Assembly: GCF_002994745.2 (NCBI RefSeq)
Contig: NC_037092.1
Location: forward strand, 10,902,501 to 10,966,500
Length of the DNA stretch: 64,000 bases
Direction of reading: 5' to 3'
Origin: Rosa chinensis
Taxonomy: Eukaryota; Streptophyta; Magnoliopsida; Rosales; Rosaceae
The notes under the pieces were generated by a model. That model was not told where the DNA came from. It ran no database searches and worked only from the letters and a program-made list of their open reading frames with translations. Below, in pieces: positions 1 to 11,060 of this stretch; the first letter of the stretch is position 1, and the number at the start of each line of letters is the position of its first letter. The position numbers were made by a program, and so were the translations under genes.

Positions 1-745
1 TTGTATGGATCAGAATATCCAAAAGTATACCTAAGATTAAGGTTTCGCTCTTGGTGCCCTCTCTTAGAGGTGCGACTATAATTGGATTCCGGAATATGTT
101 CTGTTTCCACGGATCTGAAATTATAGTTCTTCACAAGGATATTGTCATGCTTTTCAGCGACATTCATAGCTCTAATGAGCTCATGAAACCTTGTGATCCG
201 TCTTGCATTTACATCGATTCGATAGTTCTTAGCAACCATCAATGCAGAGACGGGGAAGGTAGGGAGAGTCTTCTCAATCAACATCGCATCTGTGATCTCT
301 TTACCACATAATTCCATTAAAGATTTAATGCGAAGTGCTTCCGAGTTATAGTCAAGAAATGACTTGAAATCACAGAAGCAGAGGCTATGCCATCTCACTT
401 CTAGGTCAGGAAGCAAGGAGTCACGGACGTTGCCAAATCTTTCTTCGAGTGAGACCCACAGCCTTCTGGGGTCTTCTTCATTCATATACTAGTACTGGAG
501 CGAATCATCCATATGACGAGTCATTAGGATGATGGCTTTAGCCTTATTTGCCTCTAGGGCTGCTCTATTTGCTTCCAAAGCTTGAGTTTGCTCAACAGTT
601 ATCACGTCCTGGCTAGGCTCGAGAATCATATCCAATATTCCTATAGCCTTGAGATGCTGGCGGATATCACGAACTCACCTGTGATATCCAGAGCCAGTTG
701 TTCCCAATGGAGCAAAGTCCAATTTGTTCAGGTTAAGAGAACAAG
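1..745 (-). pseudogene. Copia gag polyprotein fragment, broken
   Basis: Conceptual minus-strand translation from about 745 down gives a Copia gag N-terminus (LNKLDFAPLGTTGSGYH, then VRDIRQHLKAIGILD). This is followed by the helical part with landmarks AIILMTRHMDDSL, RRLWVSLEERFGN, LPDLEVRWHSLCF and EALRIKSLMELCGKEIT. The family packages element RNA into virus-like particles. At least two in-frame stops are present: one where a Trp is expected after GYHR, compatible with TGG to TGA, and one after DDSLQY near 488. The reading frame is otherwise conserved. The zinc-knuckle part would lie beyond the window start. Confidence 0.75.
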
Positions 746-1206
746 AAAATTAGGGTTCATTTCGGAGCGAAATAGGCTACCACGAAAACATATGAAATTT
801 CTAAGCGTAATCGCTTCCAAGAAATTAGGAATTTCCTAGCGTAGTCGCTTCCAAGAAATTTGATTCCAAGAGATATTGGATTAGATCGAAACAATTATGT
901 AAGTGGTCGATCATAAATTCTGTACAAACTCTAAGTTTGGAGATCTCAACAAGCTCTAAGCTTGAAGTGAGCACGAACCGCCACAGTTCGGCTTAATTTG
1001 GTCTCCCCTATAATGAAGAAAGGGGGGTAGAAGATGGGAGGTTGCAAGTCCCCGAAAAAGAAGAGAAATTGAATTTAAAAACTCTAAAAAAACAGGAACG
1101 TTTAGTAAAAAATACCTCGAAATAGGTCGCCAGAAAATTTGACAGGAAAAGTGGTCGGAAAAAGTGGCCGAAAAATGGCCTGAAAAGTCGCCGGAAAATA
1201 GTTGGC

Positions 1207-1242
1207 CGTTGACTGTTGACCGTTGACCGTTGACTGTTGACC
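1207..1242. repeat. Short tandem GTTGACC/GTTGACT array in the Copia leader
   Basis: About five imperfect 7-bp units (GTTGACTGTTGACC type) lie in tandem in the untranslated leader of the Copia element. They are followed by a CTTTT-rich stretch near 1358-1392. No coding function is suggested. Confidence 0.6.
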
Positions 1243-1770
1243 TGCTGGCGTGGCAGTGGGTCAGTGTGCTGATGTGGCAGTGGGTCCTCCTGCTGACGTG
1301 GAAGTGGGCCTGCGTCAGTGGGCTTCTGCTTCTTGGGCTTCTGGGCTTCCTTTCCCTTTTTTTTTCTTTTCTTTTCTTTTCTTCTCTTTTCTGCCGGTTT
1401 TCTGTAGGAGATTTAGTCGGCCAGTTCGCGCACTTTTGGGCCGGTTTTCTCACTTTTTCTTCCGGTTCCAGAATCTTTGACTTGAGAGGCTTCTGCTACC
1501 ATAATTTGGTGGAAATTGGAGGTCCGGAAGATGGTGAACCGGTGAAATATTTGCTGCTAGTTGTATAGAGCTTCTGGTGGCTGGTTCGGTGGTTTTCCGG
1601 CCGGTTCTTGAGGTGGGGCTGCCGGTTCTGGACTCCTGGGATAGAGTTCTTCAAGGTGTGAGGTGGAGGAAAGAAAGGCTTCAAGGTTTTGTATTCGGAT
1701 TCAAGGTTTTTAGCTTCTTGAATCAGGATTTGGCTATTTGTTTCAGGGTTAGGGCTTCGTGCTGATAACG

Positions 1771-1966
1771 TGTTTTAGGGAATCAGAAATTGAGAGATAA
1801 TCGCTGTGTATTCTCATTGATAATAGGGGCCTCTTTATATAGAGGATTACAATGCATAGAATCTCAATCATACAAGGAAAGTAATTCTACATTGATTAGG
1901 ATTCTAGATCCTTCTAATTAAATCCTATTACCACTAGGTCAAGTAACCTAGAGTTTGGGCTAAACA
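1771..1966 (-). repeat. 5' LTR of the Copia element (196 bp)
   Basis: In element orientation the LTR starts TGTTTAGCCC and ends CCCTAAAACA. It contains a TATATAAAGAGG box about 120 bp into the LTR, followed by a short R/U5 stretch, which is the usual promoter layout. The internal leader begins immediately after it. It is unusually short for an LTR but within the range of plant Copia elements. The partner LTR lies outside the window. Confidence 0.75.
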
Positions 1967-2283
1967 CAAATTAGGTTTTCCTTGAACAGAATAATGGTTT
2001 GTTGTTTTTCAACTTATTCATTAAAAATGACGTGTTAAGAGTACCCTTGTACCCAAAAAAAAAGTGTTCAGAGTATTTTCTAAGCAATAATAATTTATAT
2101 GGCCAATAGTGTTGTAGCAAGAGCTTGTAACCAAGGCAATACTACTTGTAAGTCGTAACAATAGCATTCCACTTGAAGAATACTAGCGCCGTTTCTCTCT
2201 TACTTCTCTAGGGTTTCAACGCTCTAGGGTTAGGGCCTGTTTGTGTGAGAGAGTCTCAGCGAGATTTCAAGCGTCTTTGTCAC

Positions 2284-3590
2284 ATGGCGGACATTGATGC
2301 TATGGCTGCCCGCCTGGCGTAGTCTTTGGCACTGGCGGAGGGGAAAAGAGCAGTGGATCTGAGGCCATCCAAGGGCAAGGGTCTCCGCCAACCGGAGGTG
2401 TATATGGTTGGCAAGTTACTCACGGCCAGGGAGTATAGGCAACGTTCTTTTTTGGGGATGTTTCGATCTGCATGGCATGTTGGTGGAGATCTTCGGGTGG
2501 AACCGACAGCAGGGGATCGAGTTCTTTTCTCTTTCTCAGATCCGATGGATCGCGCTCGTGTGTGGCGTGGTGGCCCATGGGGTTTCAATCGAGCCCCTAT
2601 AGCACTGGCAGAATATGATGGGATCGCTCCAGTCGAACAAGTGTTGCTGCAACGTTCTTCATATTAGGTTACGCTGTTGGATGTGCCGCCGGCGTTCCGA
2701 TCCGAAAGGGTGATGCGCATGATTGGCAGCACCATAGGAGATCTGAAGGAATGGGAGAGACCGGCTTTCAGGTGAGGTGTACTGCGGGTCAGGGTGGAGA
2801 TCGAGCTGTCACAGCCCATACTTACTTAACGTCTCTTTCAGTTGGAGGATTGAGTGGAGGTGTTGGTGAAGTTCCGTTTTGACAAACTATTTGGCAGGTG
2901 CAACAGCTGTGGGTTTGTAACCCATGTGGGATTACCATGTTCTGGATCGGCAGGTGCAACAGTTGTGGTTTGGTAACCCATGTGGGATTACCATGTTCTG
3001 GATCGGTGTTGGAAGATGGGGTTGAACATGACAGGCCTCGCCTGGTGGAGCAGCGTAGTGGTGCTGCTGAAGCAACATTAGCGGTTCGAGCACAGGAGGC
3101 TAGGGCAAACCCTAGCGGACCTACTTTGGTTTTCAAGGCACAAGTTCTCCCTGGGATAGCTGAAACCTTGGCGGCGCTATCGGCAAGCCCTTTCCTTCCT
3201 CAGAAGACTCGACGTCAAGTCGCCATCCGAGAACTTGAAGGAAACAGTGAACATGCATCTCCAATTACGGGGAAGAGGAGGAAACGAACAGGTGATGTAT
3301 CGGTATCTCCGAAGAAGCCAAGACTGAGTTTGGCAATTGGTAAGCACAATATTGATGCTGCCACTATGGGTTTACTTGCACCTGCTATGAGCCAGCCAAA
3401 TAAGAAGAAGCGTGGTCGCCCTGCTGGTAGTCTTAACAAGATGCCATATGGTACTGCTGGTAAGGGAACGAAAACCTCCGAGGCAAGTAGTGAGAAGAAG
3501 AAGGGTGCCAAGGCCCTCAAGAACTTAAATGGGGACTTGGCAAATGCTGGCGACTCCAACCCTAAAGGGACGGAGTTGGTTCTATGTTAA
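2284..3590 (+). pseudogene. DUF4283 / zf-CCHC_4 protein (LINE ORF1-like), broken
   Basis: Translation from ATG 2284 gives MADIDAMAARLA, an in-frame TAG (2320), then a DUF4283 domain (landmarks VGKLLTAREYRQRSFLGMF, AWHVGGDL, WRGGPWGFNRAPIAL) and a second stop near 2665. A degraded linker (VRVEIELSQPI) leads to a CCHC zinc knuckle (CNSCGFVTHVGLPC) that is tandemly duplicated with a frame change. The C-terminal part (to 3590, open over 230 codons) is basic and contains KKKRRGRPAGSLNK-like sequence resembling an AT-hook. DUF4283 plus zf-CCHC_4 is the usual ORF1 nucleic-acid-binding architecture of plant L1-type LINEs and related domesticated genes. With two stops and a 56-bp frame-shifting duplication it is not expected to make the full protein. 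Confidence 0.75.
2893..3004 (+). repeat. 56-bp tandem duplication of the zinc-knuckle segment
   Basis: Units 2893-2948 and 2949-3004 are near-identical and begin GGCAGGTGCAACAG. Each encodes the CCHC motif in one frame. Because 56 is not a multiple of three, the second copy is in a different frame from the first. It is the second copy that is in frame with the downstream open frame. Confidence 0.85.
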
Positions 3591-3934
3591 GTTGTTTCTT
3601 TGAATTTTTTCAAGTCTAGCGTATGTGATGGTAGCTTCTAGGAGCTTTCTGAGATGTTTCTATGTGTCACTTGTACCACAATTGTGTGCCTGGCAAGCGA
3701 GGTGTAGATGATTGATTTTTCCTTAGGAGGCGAGGTTATTATAACATGTACTAGGCTTGCTTTAAGCGAGCGGAATGGTTTGTAATGAGCTGCGATACTT
3801 GGGTGAAGGTTTGGTTGTTTCCCCGCCAACACCGGTTACCTTTAAGTGTTGTTAGTCTCTAGCCTATTCATGGCTGTTGATCTAATGCAATCAACTTCAA
3901 TTTATAAAAAATAAAAAAAAAAGAGCTTGTAACC

Positions 3935-5420
3935 GAGTATGGTACTAAAATAATTAGTGTACAAGTGAAGTTTGGCCCAATGAAGTGACGAGATGTAACT
4001 GTCTTGATTTATTCACTTCGATAAATTACACTCCAAAACCTTCGAGTTAGAATGGCCAAACATGAGCACGTACGGGAGGCTTGTCTAGATCATTTTTGTT
4101 TAGCCTCTGGCTTGACCTATCATATGAACTTACATATATGTTTAGTTCACCCTACTTAATTGTAAATTTTGTCACCCAAAATTCCAATGCTAGCTTAAAA
4201 AAATAAAAAACAGAACAAAAAGAAAATTGAAAGATCCAACCACTGTATAGACTAATATCACCATCGCACAACCATTCGTCCATTTGATTGACAATCTCAA
4301 CGGCTTATGCCACAACTAATCACGTTTCTTGTACTTTCAAATGATTGGTTTGTAGAGTAAAGTCATGAATTATTTATATATAAATAATTATATATTGCTC
4401 CGAATGATTGGAAAGGTTCCCTCATACTAAGAGAACTAGTGTTCTCCTACAACCCCAACGACTTATGAAAAAGAATGACAGCAGCTGGGTTGAGCGGTGT
4501 ACGTGGTGGTGGTGGCAGTTGAGGCAAGGATCGCTGGCAACAGAGGTGCAACAATACATTGCCCTACTGATGGTGCTTACATAATGCATATATTGATTTT
4601 GCTTTTCTTTTATTTTTTTATTTTTTTTTCTTTCTAGTTAAGGTTAGTATAGGAATATTGAACTAAATTTCTTAAAGTACAGTGAGTAAGGATATAGTGT
4701 GGTATCATTAGCTACACCCATCATTATAATCTTTTAACTTGGGTTTCTTTTTCTTTCTTTTATTTTAATCGGAACTTGGGTTTCTTTTGATAATTGCAAG
4801 GTATTGTAGTAAAGAAGAAAATAACAAAAAAAGAATTGAATTTGATAATAGTTAGAGAACTTATGTCCGTCACTTTTTTAGCATCTCAAATTTGAAAAGT
4901 TATCATTGCATATATTAGATGAAGATATGAAAATAAGATTTTTGTCATTTATAAATTAGGAGGTATAGATAAATAATTTTTGCTTATGATTTGCTGTCCA
5001 TAATAGTATTTATATGAGAATAAATAAGTAATTTGATAACTGAAAGAGAACATATGTCAAATGAGAAAATTTGGAGGTCCCAATAAAAACTTTTTCTCTA
5101 ATTTTAAATGAAAAAACTCAGTGATTTTATATGAATATGAGGTGGATCACAATAGAAGTAGAAAAATGAGAATAGTAGAAGTGGCTTTGAAATCAAAGTT
5201 TAAAACTTTAAATGGAAGATTTGAAATATAAAGAGTAAAATGTTATGTGGAAGAAACACAGAGGCTAAGAAAGAGAACTTTAGGTGAAAACGAGGTTGAT
5301 GAGGATATAAGGGCAAAATTAAAATTTTAAGGACAAAAATTTTAAAAAACCATGTAGGTGGTGTTGAAAAATAACTTGTTTTCACAATTATAACGTGTGT
5401 AATCAAGACACGTTATAAAA
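3935..5420. other. AT-rich interval without recognised genes
   Basis: The first ~110 bp is the right flank of the retroposon target and matches 6680-6780. The rest is AT-rich with short homopolymer runs (for example around 4595-4630). No open frame longer than about 70 codons looks coding. Confidence 0.5.
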
Positions 5421-6150
5421 TGCTTTCTACTCGTGTAAAATTTTTCAAAATTGATCGTTACAATGTTGATTTGACGTACAAAATCATTCCCATGAACACT
5501 TCAAGAAAAAGTGTGGAATCAAGGTCCGCTATCACATAAATTTTGTATATTTGCAATATAAGATTGTGCATGCTCTATTCCAAATAAGCCATGACAACTT
5601 TTAAAAGCGTTGCTTCCTTTTTTAAGAAGCTTATATTGATTCTCCCTATTACTCGTTTCCATGCGTTGTTTGAAGTTCAACATCTAATCTTGATGTCCCG
5701 CATTGTCTGACCCAATTCTTGAAAGTTGTGATTTCAAAAACTCTTCAAACTTCAAAGAAGGTAGAAAAAAAGCCAAGAGATGAAGAAAGGAGAAATAGAA
5801 ACTGATTATGTAAACGAAAATATAGAGAATGAAGAGTTATACAATAGTCTTTGTATTTTTATTCAAGATCAACAAATTTAAAGATCTCATATGTTTCTTA
5901 ACCATATAGAAAGAGAGGCGCGTCAATTAGGGTTTCAAAGACGATATAGTCTTGGTAAAGAAGAAATGTACCAAAACTAACATTTCAATTTGTATATATA
6001 AACAAGGACCTAACTGTATTGTTACAGCGCCAAAATAACTACTAGTAACTCACGTCGGCTCAACTTTAACTTTAACTTTGTTGTATACATTACAGGAATG
6101 AATTCAGAGCACCAACGTATACTTGCATTAATAGAAATGAACAATTGAGT
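5420..6150. repeat. Dispersed repeat family R, copy 1
   Basis: This ~700-bp segment recurs, with divergence, near 7330, 9100, 10735, 22960, 24640, 26395 and 62530. Diagnostic landmarks in order are a GTGTAAAATTTT start, CAACATCTAATCTTGATGTC, AACTTCAAAGAAGGTAGAA, AGATCTCATATG, a TATATAAACA box and GGCTCAACTTTAACTTT. The box and the position of some copies upstream of CPSF30 first exons suggest a promoter-bearing module, but no element ends or target duplications were recognised. Confidence 0.65.
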
Positions 6151-6200
6151 TGTGTTAATTTCTATCTTTGTATTTATATATGCCAGGCGGTATGGTGTTA

Positions 6201-6632
6201 ATTTCTATCCTGAAAAGGGAAATAGTTTTGCTTTTTAATTTTATACTTCATTTTTTTTCATTCTTTTTCTTTCTGGGAGTGGAAAGTAGGAATATCAGCA
6301 ATGATTTCTTGTTTTTCAACTTGTGCATTGAAAATTCAAACAAAAAAAAAAGTATGCATTGAAAGTAACGTGTTTTCACAATTATAACATGTTAAGAGTA
6401 TCTTTTCTAAGCAATAATTTCTATCCTGAAAAGGGAAATAGTTTTGCTTTTTAATTTTATACTTCATTTTTTTTCATTCTTTTTCTTTCTGGGAGTGGAA
6501 AGTAGGAATATCAGCAATGATTTCTTGCTTTTCAACTTGTGCATTGAAAATTCAAACAAAAAAAAAAGTATGCATTGAAAGTAACGTGTTTTCACAATTA
6601 TAACGTGTTAAGAGTATCTTTTCTAAGCAATA
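6201..6632. repeat. 216-bp tandem duplication
   Basis: Units 6201-6416 and 6417-6632 differ at only about two positions (T/C near 6312 and A/G near 6389). This implies a recent tandem duplication. The unit includes the AGAGTATCTTTTCTAAGCAA motif also seen near 2070-2090, so it belongs to the host repeat into which the 2133-3920 retroposon inserted. Confidence 0.85.
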
Positions 6633-6892
6633 ATAATTTTTATTGCTGAGTGTTGTAGGAGGGGTTTGTAAGCACAGGATTAAAATAAAAATTGTTTAAG
6701 TAAAGCTTGGTCCGATGAGGCGATGAGGTGTAGTTGTCTTGGTTTATTCACTTCAATAAATCACGTTCCTAAAAATCTTCGGTTTAAAAAGACGAACATA
6801 ATACGGGTGGGTAGCAATGGTGAGAGTAAGACATGAACCAAAACCCTTACTAAAAACCTAAAGCAACAAAAGTATTCTTAAGTTTTAGGGTA

Positions 6893-7110
6893 GCTTTGCC
6901 TTGCTGTAATCCAGAAAATCATCACCTGAAAAATTTGGCAGACCAAACGCCGATTGGATCTTCAATATCAACTTTGTAGCCAATTCACCAAGGGAATCAC
7001 CTAATCCTTCCTTAGCAAGAAGCTAAAATATCTTATTATCCCTTCTACAACCAATTAGGCCCGCGAGTTGTCCATCTGCCATGTTCAGTAGAGGAACAGT
7101 TTTTTTTTAA
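6893..7110 (-). pseudogene. Fragment of the 738-aa family gene (exon 1 part)
   Basis: On the minus strand the translation includes MADGQLAGLIGCRRDNKIF, a stop, then LLAKEGLGDSLGELATKLILKIQSAFGLP. This aligns residue by residue with ADGQLAGLIGCRRDDKIFQLLAKEGL...NVQSAFGVP of the intact gene at 13663-16229. Only about 70 codons remain, with an in-frame stop replacing Gln, so it is a relic of a diverged paralogue. Confidence 0.8.
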
Positions 7111-7252
7111 AAAAAAAAAATTATTGAACTTATGCATTGAAAATTCAGGCAAAAAAAAAAAGCACAAATGACGTGTTTTTACAGCTATAACGTGTTAAGA
7201 GTATTTTTTCGATTATGCATATAAAACTCACTCATTCATATAAAGATTTGAC

Positions 7253-7915
7253 ATTTTATTCGTTTTTTTAGAGATAAGATTGTACACTATTTCTCTCATC
7301 CATTTGACTTCATCCGGGTCCTTCATCTACTATAAAATGGATGAGATATTTTGTATACATGTAAAATTTTATATAATTTCTTGTGACAAATTTAATTTGA
7401 CGCACAAAGTCATCACCATGCGTTCTTAAGAAAAAGTGTGATTCGATGTTGTCTATAACATAAATTCCCTCAATTTGCAAATTAAGATTGTGCTTACTTT
7501 GTTCTAGTAAGAGCATTACAATTGTTAGAATCATTGCTTCCTTTTTCACAAAGCTTATATTGGTCTAAATTTTGACATCTAATCTTGATGTCCACCATTT
7601 TCGATCTCATTCTTGAACACTGTGATTCCAAAAGGGCTTCAAACTTCAAACTTTTAAAGAAGGTAGAAGAAAAGCCACAAGATGGAGAAATAAGAGTTAT
7701 ACAATAGTCTTTGTCTTGCAATCAACAAGTTCAAAGATCTTATACGTTTCTTGATTGTAAAGACAGAGTCACACCAATTGAATTTTCAAATGTGAAGTCT
7801 GTATATATAAACAAAAATTCAATTGTATCTAATACAACGCCAAAATAAAAAATAGTGACAAGCCGCGGTTCAACTATAATGTTTTTTATTGGACAATTGT
7901 TATTATGTTTACATA
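7253..7915. repeat. Dispersed repeat family R, copy 2 (with extra 5' part)
   Basis: It is closely similar to 9020-10390 and 24637-25180. It starts with TTTTAGAGATAAGATT and CATCCATTTGACT motifs absent from copy 1. It is followed directly by a fragment of the 738-aa family gene, and this association is repeated at 24637-25450. Confidence 0.7.
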
Positions 7916-7989
7916 TAGAAAATTGCTCATGAAATTATGCTCTATCACATATTAAACATTTTTATCAACCTTAGGAAAATACTCTAACA

Positions 7990-8175
7990 TTGGACAATCA
8001 ACTTGGTGAACATCCGGATCCTTTGCAGCAAAGACACCACTAATAACCTCACTACATTTTGCGCAGAATGTGGTTTTGCACTATTCCAGGTATCTAGTTG
8101 CACCAACAAGGGAATCTTGAAATGGTCCATCTGTCTCAACATCCATTCTATTCAGCCCCCTATTAAGACACCAGT
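7990..8175 (-). pseudogene. Fragment of the 738-aa family gene (start of exon 2)
   Basis: The minus-strand translation gives a relic of the exon-2 start: RGLNRM, then GATRYLE, a stop, CKTTFCAECSEVISGVFAAKD and PDVHQVDCP. The intact gene has ATRYLEESKSTFCTEFGEAIGSVFAARDPDVQQIEY. A near-identical relic is at 25262-25450. Further right (8340-8630) there may be highly diverged traces of later exon-2 sequence. No start, splice context or continuous frame survives. Confidence 0.75.
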
Positions 8176-8179
8176 AGTC

Positions 8180-9000
8180 ATAAACACATAATATGATTTG
8201 AGGATACAGCTACACCAGGTTGAAAATTAAGCAATCAAATTACCATCAAAATTCCATACTTCTTCTTTGTTTTCAGGTGCTCTATCTACACCTATACTTT
8301 AGATATATGTGTAGTAAAAGTGAGACCAGCATGTACAGTATCAAAGATATCATTCAAACCCTTATCCAAGATGGACAAATATAGAGATGTCACCACCATG
8401 AGTATGTGCATCATTCGCTTACAAGTTTCTTTGAAATTTGATTTCAGATTATGTGTGTCATAATAAGCTTCCTTATAATTTCTAATTATTTTGATTAGAT
8501 CAAGTTATTCACTTGAAATAAGTATGCATAGTCAGGTCATTGGTAGAAATAGTATCTAGCTCCTGTGAGTTTATAGTTCGGTGCCCTAAGGCTTCTAACT
8601 GCATGCTCCAAGAAAGGTGAAATATGGTATCTCCATCTCTTTAATATTAAAAATCTAACATACAAAAGACATCACTAGTTCTAAAGCATATAAGAATAAT
8701 AATCTCCTAACTACCTATGCTTATAAGTTAGCATTTTGGCAAAGCTTGAATTAGCAAATGTATATACTATTCAATGAGATGCCTCTATTAAGAATTTATA
8801 TTTGTAGCCGTTCTGGATTATGAACTGCAATAATAGAAACAAATTTGTAGTAGAACAATTTTACGGCGGCAAAGAAATTAGGCAATGCTGCAGACAAGAT
8901 TATATATAGAAAACTCACTAACCTTCAATTCTACACACACATATATTTTACACATGCACACACACATAGAGAGAGAGAAGACTACCAACCGAAGTTTTTT
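8180..9000. repeat. Repeat block downstream of the 738-family relic
   Basis: This non-coding sequence is repeated with high similarity at 25450-26290, and its last ~200 bp is repeated again at 23630-23850. It ends in CA-rich and GA-rich simple sequence (about 8930-8980). No gene was recognised. Confidence 0.6.
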
Positions 9001-9019
9001 TTGTAGTTGTCGTTTTTTT

Positions 9020-10485
9020 TGTTGTTATTCGTTTTTTTAGAGATAAGATTATACACTATTTCTCTCATCCATTTGACTCCATCCGGGTCCTTCATCTACT
9101 ATAAAATGGATGAGATATTTTGTATACATGTAAAATTTTCTATAATTTATAGTGACAAATTTAATTTGACGCACAAAGTCATCACCACGTGTACGTTCTT
9201 AAGAAAATGTGTGAATCGAGGTTGTCTATAACATAAATTCCCTCAATTTGCAAATTAAGATTATGCTTACTTTGTTCTAGTAAGAGCATTACAACCGTTA
9301 AAACTAGGGCTGCCACTTGGTTTGGTAATTACCAAACCAAAACTAGGGCTGCCACTTGGTTTGGTAATTACCAAACCGACTGAATACCAACCGATGTTTT
9401 AGGTTTGGTAAACCGACTTTTTGGTAACCGAGACCGATAAAACCGAAATCGAAAATTACCTAAAAAGTTGGTTTGGTTTTGGTAAATAACGAATCTACCG
9501 ATTATCTAAATATTAGATTTATATACTACAATTTTCAATACACATACATGTATATTAAGAAGTAAACATAAAAACTTTTATAATAGTATGAACATTACTA
9601 CATATACTACATTAATAGCACATGTATTTTAAGTAACCTAGTCAAAGATGGTTAAATAACCTAGTTTTATTGAAAATTGCTAGAACTTGATGTCATATAT
9701 ACAAAAGAAAGCTATAATTAATAGATGAATACAACGTTTATGACTATAAAATTCAAAAACCTAATTTTGTTCATTCTAATTTATATTATAAATAATTAGT
9801 TATTCTAAAGTTGGTAATACTGAAAACCGAAATACCAAATTTGGTAGATATAATTAAAAACCGAAAATTTTGGTTGGTAATTGGTAGCTCAGTTTTGAAA
9901 CCGAAAGCTTTGGTTTTGAAGTTGGTAATACCTATAACCGATTCGAACCGACCGAGTGACAGCCCTAGTTAAAACCATTGCTTCCTTTTTCACAAAGCTT
10001 ATATTGGTTCTTCCTAGCTATCAATCATCTCCATGTGTAATCTAAATTTCAACATCTAATCTTGATGTCCACCATTTTCGATCTCATTCTTGAACATTGT
10101 GATTCCAAAAGCGCTTCAAACTTCAAACTTTTAAAGAAGGTAGAAGAAAAACCACAAGATGGAGAAATAAGAGTTATACAATAGTATTTGTCTTGCAATC
10201 AACAAGTTCAAAGATCTTATACCTTTCTTGATTGTAAAGAGATAGAGTCACACCAATTGGATTTTCAAATGTGAAGTCTGTATATATAAACAAAAATTCA
10301 ACTGTATCTAATACAACGCTAGAATAAAAAATAGTGACAAGCCGTGGTTCAACTATAATGTTTTTTATTGTACAATTGTTCTTATGTTTACATATAGAAA
10401 ATTGGTCATGAAATTATGCATTGTCTATCACATATTAAACATTTCTATCAACCTTAGGAAAATACTCTAACATTGGGCAATCACG
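9020..10485. repeat. Dispersed repeat family R, copy 3, split by a hAT MITE
   Basis: It is similar to 7253-8000 and 24637-25300 once the insert 9305-9967 and one copy of its 8-bp duplication are removed. Similarity stops abruptly after GGGCAATCA at about 10485, just before the point where the other copies enter the 738-family relic. Confidence 0.7.
9305..9967. mobile_element. Non-autonomous hAT-type MITE (663 bp)
   Basis: The element begins TAGGGCTGCCACTTGGTTTG and ends CGACCGAGTGACAGCCCTA, imperfect terminal inverted repeats of hAT type. A perfect 8-bp target duplication, GTTAAAAC, lies at 9297-9304 and 9968-9975, as expected for hAT transposition. Related uninterrupted sites exist near 7510-7530 and 24810-24830 (GTTAGAATCATTGC, GTTAAAATCATTGC). 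The first 35 bp of the element plus AAAC is tandemly duplicated with a 39-bp period (9301 and 9340). There is no transposase. Confidence 0.9.
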
Positions 10486-10734
10486 CACAGTAGGTGAGGA
10501 ATGTAAAAACTCCATTTACATATAGGAGTTTACTGAAGTGCTTGTTACATAAATAAAAGTTGTGAAATTGAACTCGCTTTGGGTTTAAATTTGTAGCTAT
10601 AATATCTATATTTAATAAATAAATACATAAAAATTTAGAAATATTGACATTTTTACATGCGGTGCTAAGAAAATTCCAAAACTACTAATTTAGCATCAAA
10701 ATTATATGCTATATATGTTATGGTATGAAAAATA

Positions 10735-11060
10735 GAAACCGATCAAGTAAAAGAGAAATATAGAGAATGCAGAGTTCTACAATAGTCTTTGTCTGACAAT
10801 CAACAAATTTGAAGATCTTATATGTTTTTTGATCGTAGAGAAAGAGAGGTTTGTTAATTAGAGTTTAAAAAACTACATGGTTGTGTTAAAGAACAAATGT
10901 ATCAAAAACTGACATTCCAAGTTTGTATATATAAACAACGACCCAATCGTATGGTTACAATGTAATTATCATAACTCACGGCGGCTCAACTTTAACTATG
11001 TTGTATACATTACGAAAATAAACTTATAACACCGACCTGCACTTACACTAATAGAAATAA
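10735..11060 (+). repeat. Dispersed repeat family R, copy 4, upstream of CPSF30 exon 1
   Basis: It matches 5800-6130 and 26400-26646. It contains TTTGTATATATAAAC and GGCGGCTCAACTTTAAC. It ends at CACTTACACTAATAGAAATA, the same site that carries a hAT insertion in copy 7, and leads directly into the 5' leader of CPSF30 exon 1. Confidence 0.65.

Larger units (their letters stand above)
1..1966 (-). mobile_element. 5' part of an antisense Ty1/Copia-type LTR retrotransposon
   Basis: Read on the minus strand, this runs LTR (1966-1771), primer-binding-site region, long leader (about 1770-745) and a gag gene that continues past the window start. The LTR ends in short inverted repeats (TGTTTAG...CTAAAACA in element orientation). 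The sequence next to the LTR, CGTTATCAGCACGAAG, occupies the primer-binding-site position. The gag region resembles the plant Copia gag (UBN2-type) domain. Protease, integrase, RT and the second LTR are not in the window, so completeness and target duplication cannot be judged. The gag has stop codons, so this copy is inactive. Confidence 0.8.
2133..3920 (+). mobile_element. LINE-derived retroposon carrying only an ORF1-like gene
   Basis: The insert is bounded by a perfect 14-bp direct repeat, AAGAGCTTGTAACC, at 2119-2132 and 3921-3934. It ends in an A-rich tail (3904-3920), the signature of target-primed reverse transcription. It contains a 5' untranslated part, a DUF4283/zinc-knuckle gene (2284-3590) and about 310 bp of 3' untranslated sequence. 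No endonuclease or reverse transcriptase is present, so it is either a non-autonomous LINE derivative or a retroposed DUF4283 transcript. The flanks (1990-2118 and 3935-4040) match an uninterrupted copy of the same host repeat near 6610-6780, which serves as a paralogous empty site. Confidence 0.85.

Noticed and set aside
956..1453. 165-codon minus-strand open frame with Arg/Lys-rich start
   Set aside because: It lies in the Copia leader, is driven by the CTTTT and GTTGACC simple repeats, and has no homology or conserved context.
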